A stretch of DNA of 64,000 nucleotides from JAFGIN01 sp050301235. Lineage in GTDB: Bacteria; Fibrobacterota; Chitinivibrionia; Chitinivibrionales; Chitinispirillaceae. Positions 62,529 through 64,000 of this stretch are shown piece by piece. Where the stretch lies: contig JBNKZD010000212.1 of NCBI GenBank assembly GCA_050301235.1, positions 1 through 64,000 on the forward strand. Direction: 5' to 3'. Below the pieces are notes generated by a model, which saw nothing but the letters and a program-made list of their open reading frames with translations, searched no databases and was not told the origin of the DNA. Each line of letters begins with the position of its first letter. The stretch's first letter is position 1. Made by a program: the position numbers and the translations under genes.

Positions 62529-64000
62529 ATTTATTTTTTTCCGGCTTGATAGCCTTTATTTCAGGCTTGCTTTCTCTTGGTCTGGAGATGGTGTGGTTTC
62601 GCTATCTCCAACTGATTCTCGGCAATACAGTTTATGCAACTTCTGCGGTCACGGCATTTTTCATGCTTGGTATTGCTGCCGGTAACGCATTCTGGGGCAA
62701 GCTGACCGATCGAACCAATCCACCTTCAGTTCTTCAATTCATTTTCATCGGGATAACGCTCTATGCCGCTTTTTCTCCGGCATTATATGGATTTTTGTCT
62801 TTCCTGCAGGCAAACATGGCATCGACCAGCAGCTTGAGCACGGGTGTAAAGATACTTGCCAGTGGAGTAATGCTGGTCATACCTGCATTTCTCACTGGTG
62901 GTATTGTCCCAGCCTTGATAACAATACCTAATAATAATGAAAAGCTCACTGTTGCAGCGAAAGTCGGTCTGCTTTACGGGCTATATACCCTGGGCGGAGC
63001 TGCCGGTGCATTAGTAATTGCATTTCTGTTGATACCGGTTCTCGGTCTTCGCGGATCGCTGTACTGTATTGGGGCAACCCAGCTCATTCTCCTGTTTTCC
63101 ATCAAAAGGTCGGCCGGTCAACACCAATCAAATCTATCGAACCCATCTGATATCAGTGCAGAAATAAATCACTGTATACCCGGAAAATTATTGCTTATCT
63201 TCTTTACCATTTCCGGCTTTACAGCGCTCTCATACGAAGTGTATTGGACAAGAATCCTGACTTTATTTTTCCGGAATTCGATTTACGATTTCGCACTTGT
63301 CCTCTCAGCTACACTTTCAGGAATTGTCGTTGGAAGCTTGTGGTGTAGCGCATACGTGCATCGAATCAGGCGACCGATTGTCTGGTTTGCCGTGCTGCAG
63401 ATATTGATCGGTTGTGCAGCTGCTTTTTCCCTGATTCTGACAAACACCTTCCCTTCCACACTCTCATTTCTCCAGTCGATGTCCGATCTGCGGAATGTAT
63501 TCGGTAAGTATTACTGGCTGATGGCTAACAGTATTCGTTTTCTGGCGGCATTTTTAATTGTTGCGCCGCAATCAATTTTTTTCGGGGCAACATTTCCTCT
63601 TGTTAGCAGGATAATCCTTGTTCGGCCGAAGATTGGGAAAGATTTCGGGATAACTTCCGCACTAAACGGGATTGGTTCGGCCATTGGATCTCTTGCAGCA
63701 GGATTTGTGTTTATCAACCTTTTTGGAATTTCAGGGAGTATACGTATTACAGCCTTAATTAATATGGTGATCGGCTTTGGGTTATTGCCGTTTGTTCTAT
63801 ACAAAAGGAAATCGAAATTCTCAGTGATCGCCGGACTGACCATTTTGGGGGTTTTCATGATGGTTATACTTCCACGCTGGAATAAGCTTTCCATGTCCCA
63901 GTTTCTTTTAAACCCCCGCCAGAAATTACCGGATCTGCTCGACTTACTTTACTATAATGAGGATGCTTCCGGCATTGTCAGCGTGGTGAAATTTAAACCC
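62519..64000 (+). CDS. Spermidine-synthase-like membrane protein (partial, runs off window)
   Basis: An open frame from the ATG at 62519 to the window end, at least 494 residues. It starts MPVNLFFSGLIAFISGLLSL, then LEMVWFRYLQLILGNTVYAT, AVTAFFMLGIAAGNAFWGKL and TDR, the hallmark of the membrane half of fused MFS-like/spermidine-synthase proteins. About 12 transmembrane helices are predicted. The end (LPDLLDLLYYNEDASGIVSV) matches the beginning of the cytoplasmic aminopropyltransferase-like domain, which lies beyond the window. Their substrate is unknown; few act on putrescine. The start overlaps the GH2 stop by 10 bp, indicating co-translation. Confidence 0.85.
   Translation, partial: MPVNLFFSGLIAFISGLLSLGLEMVWFRYLQLILGNTVYATSAVTAFFMLGIAAGNAFWGKLTDRTNPPSVLQFIFIGITLYAAFSPALYGFLSFLQANMASTSSLSTGVKILASGVMLVIPAFLTGGIVPALITIPNNNEKLTVAAKVGLLYGLYTLGGAAGALVIAFLLIPVLGLRGSLYCIGATQLILLFSIKRSAGQHQSNLSNPSDISAEINHCIPGKLLLIFFTISGFTALSYEVYWTRILTLFFRNSIYDFALVLSATLSGIVVGSLWCSAYVHRIRRPIVWFAVLQILIGCAAAFSLILTNTFPSTLSFLQSMSDLRNVFGKYYWLMANSIRFLAAFLIVAPQSIFFGATFPLVSRIILVRPKIGKDFGITSALNGIGSAIGSLAAGFVFINLFGISGSIRITALINMVIGFGLLPFVLYKRKSKFSVIAGLTILGVFMMVILPRWNKLSMSQFLLNPRQKLPDLLDLLYYNEDASGIVSVVKFKP

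Overview
The window looks like a chromosome segment from an anaerobic, plant-polymer-degrading Gram-negative bacterium. An LptD-type outer-membrane protein, several lipoproteins and four carbohydrate-active enzymes (GH10, CE6, a GH45-like protein and GH2) are present. Several secreted proteins carry short C-terminal beta modules like those used for cell-surface sorting in Fibrobacterota and Bacteroidota. Together with InlB-type repeats and PEGA and VIT/vWA proteins, this fits a Fibrobacterota (Chitinivibrionia-like) lineage best. That placement is inferred from gene content only. No rRNA, tRNA, CRISPR array or transposase gene was seen.

Layout. 1-9.5 kb: an 8-bp tandem repeat and a foldback element, a PP-loop ATPase, LptD, a TetR regulator with two matching operators around itself and a membrane protein, then small envelope genes (PEGA, SUMF1-like, CBM9-like), a Trm112-like protein and a polysaccharide deacetylase. 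9.6-12.7 kb: an antiporter with a PTS EIIA domain and a GH10 xylanase. 12.9-18.9 kb: a sulfur-transfer island. It has a CoA-disulfide reductase/rhodanese/TusA/DsrE fusion and thioredoxin behind a sigma-54 type promoter, divergent from a sigma-54 activator, a cysteine-desulfurase-like enzyme and a DUF3343 protein. 18.9-28.4 kb: a 2044-residue repeat lipoprotein with a membrane partner, divergent from a membrane Ser/Thr kinase. 28.4-36.8 kb: a CE6 esterase, an exported dikinase-like lipoprotein, an alpha/beta hydrolase and a Prc-type protease with a co-expressed helical partner. 37.2-42.8 kb: a degenerate hybrid histidine kinase, MprF and a VirJ/AcvB-like hydrolase. 42.8-44.5 kb: a GH45-like protein whose motif order suggests circular permutation.

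44.7-54 kb is the accessory part. It holds a MITE-like element, a toxin-antitoxin pair, two inverted copies of a ~115-bp repeat, two gene remnants (one DNA-methyltransferase-like), a PDDEXK-plus-ATPase gene that may be a defence protein, a propeller lipoprotein and a PEP-CTERM-like protein. 54-64 kb: a VIT/vWA protein, an RDD membrane protein, a decayed cyclophilin copy, a DUF885 peptidase, the intact cyclophilin, a GH2 enzyme and the start of a spermidine-synthase-like membrane protein cut by the window edge.

The most coherent systems are the sigma-54 sulfur-transfer island, the MprF/VirJ lipid-modification pair and the TetR circuit. The most unusual single proteins are the permuted GH45, the exported dikinase-like lipoprotein and the PDDEXK-ATPase. 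All assignments come from reading motifs; no database search was run.
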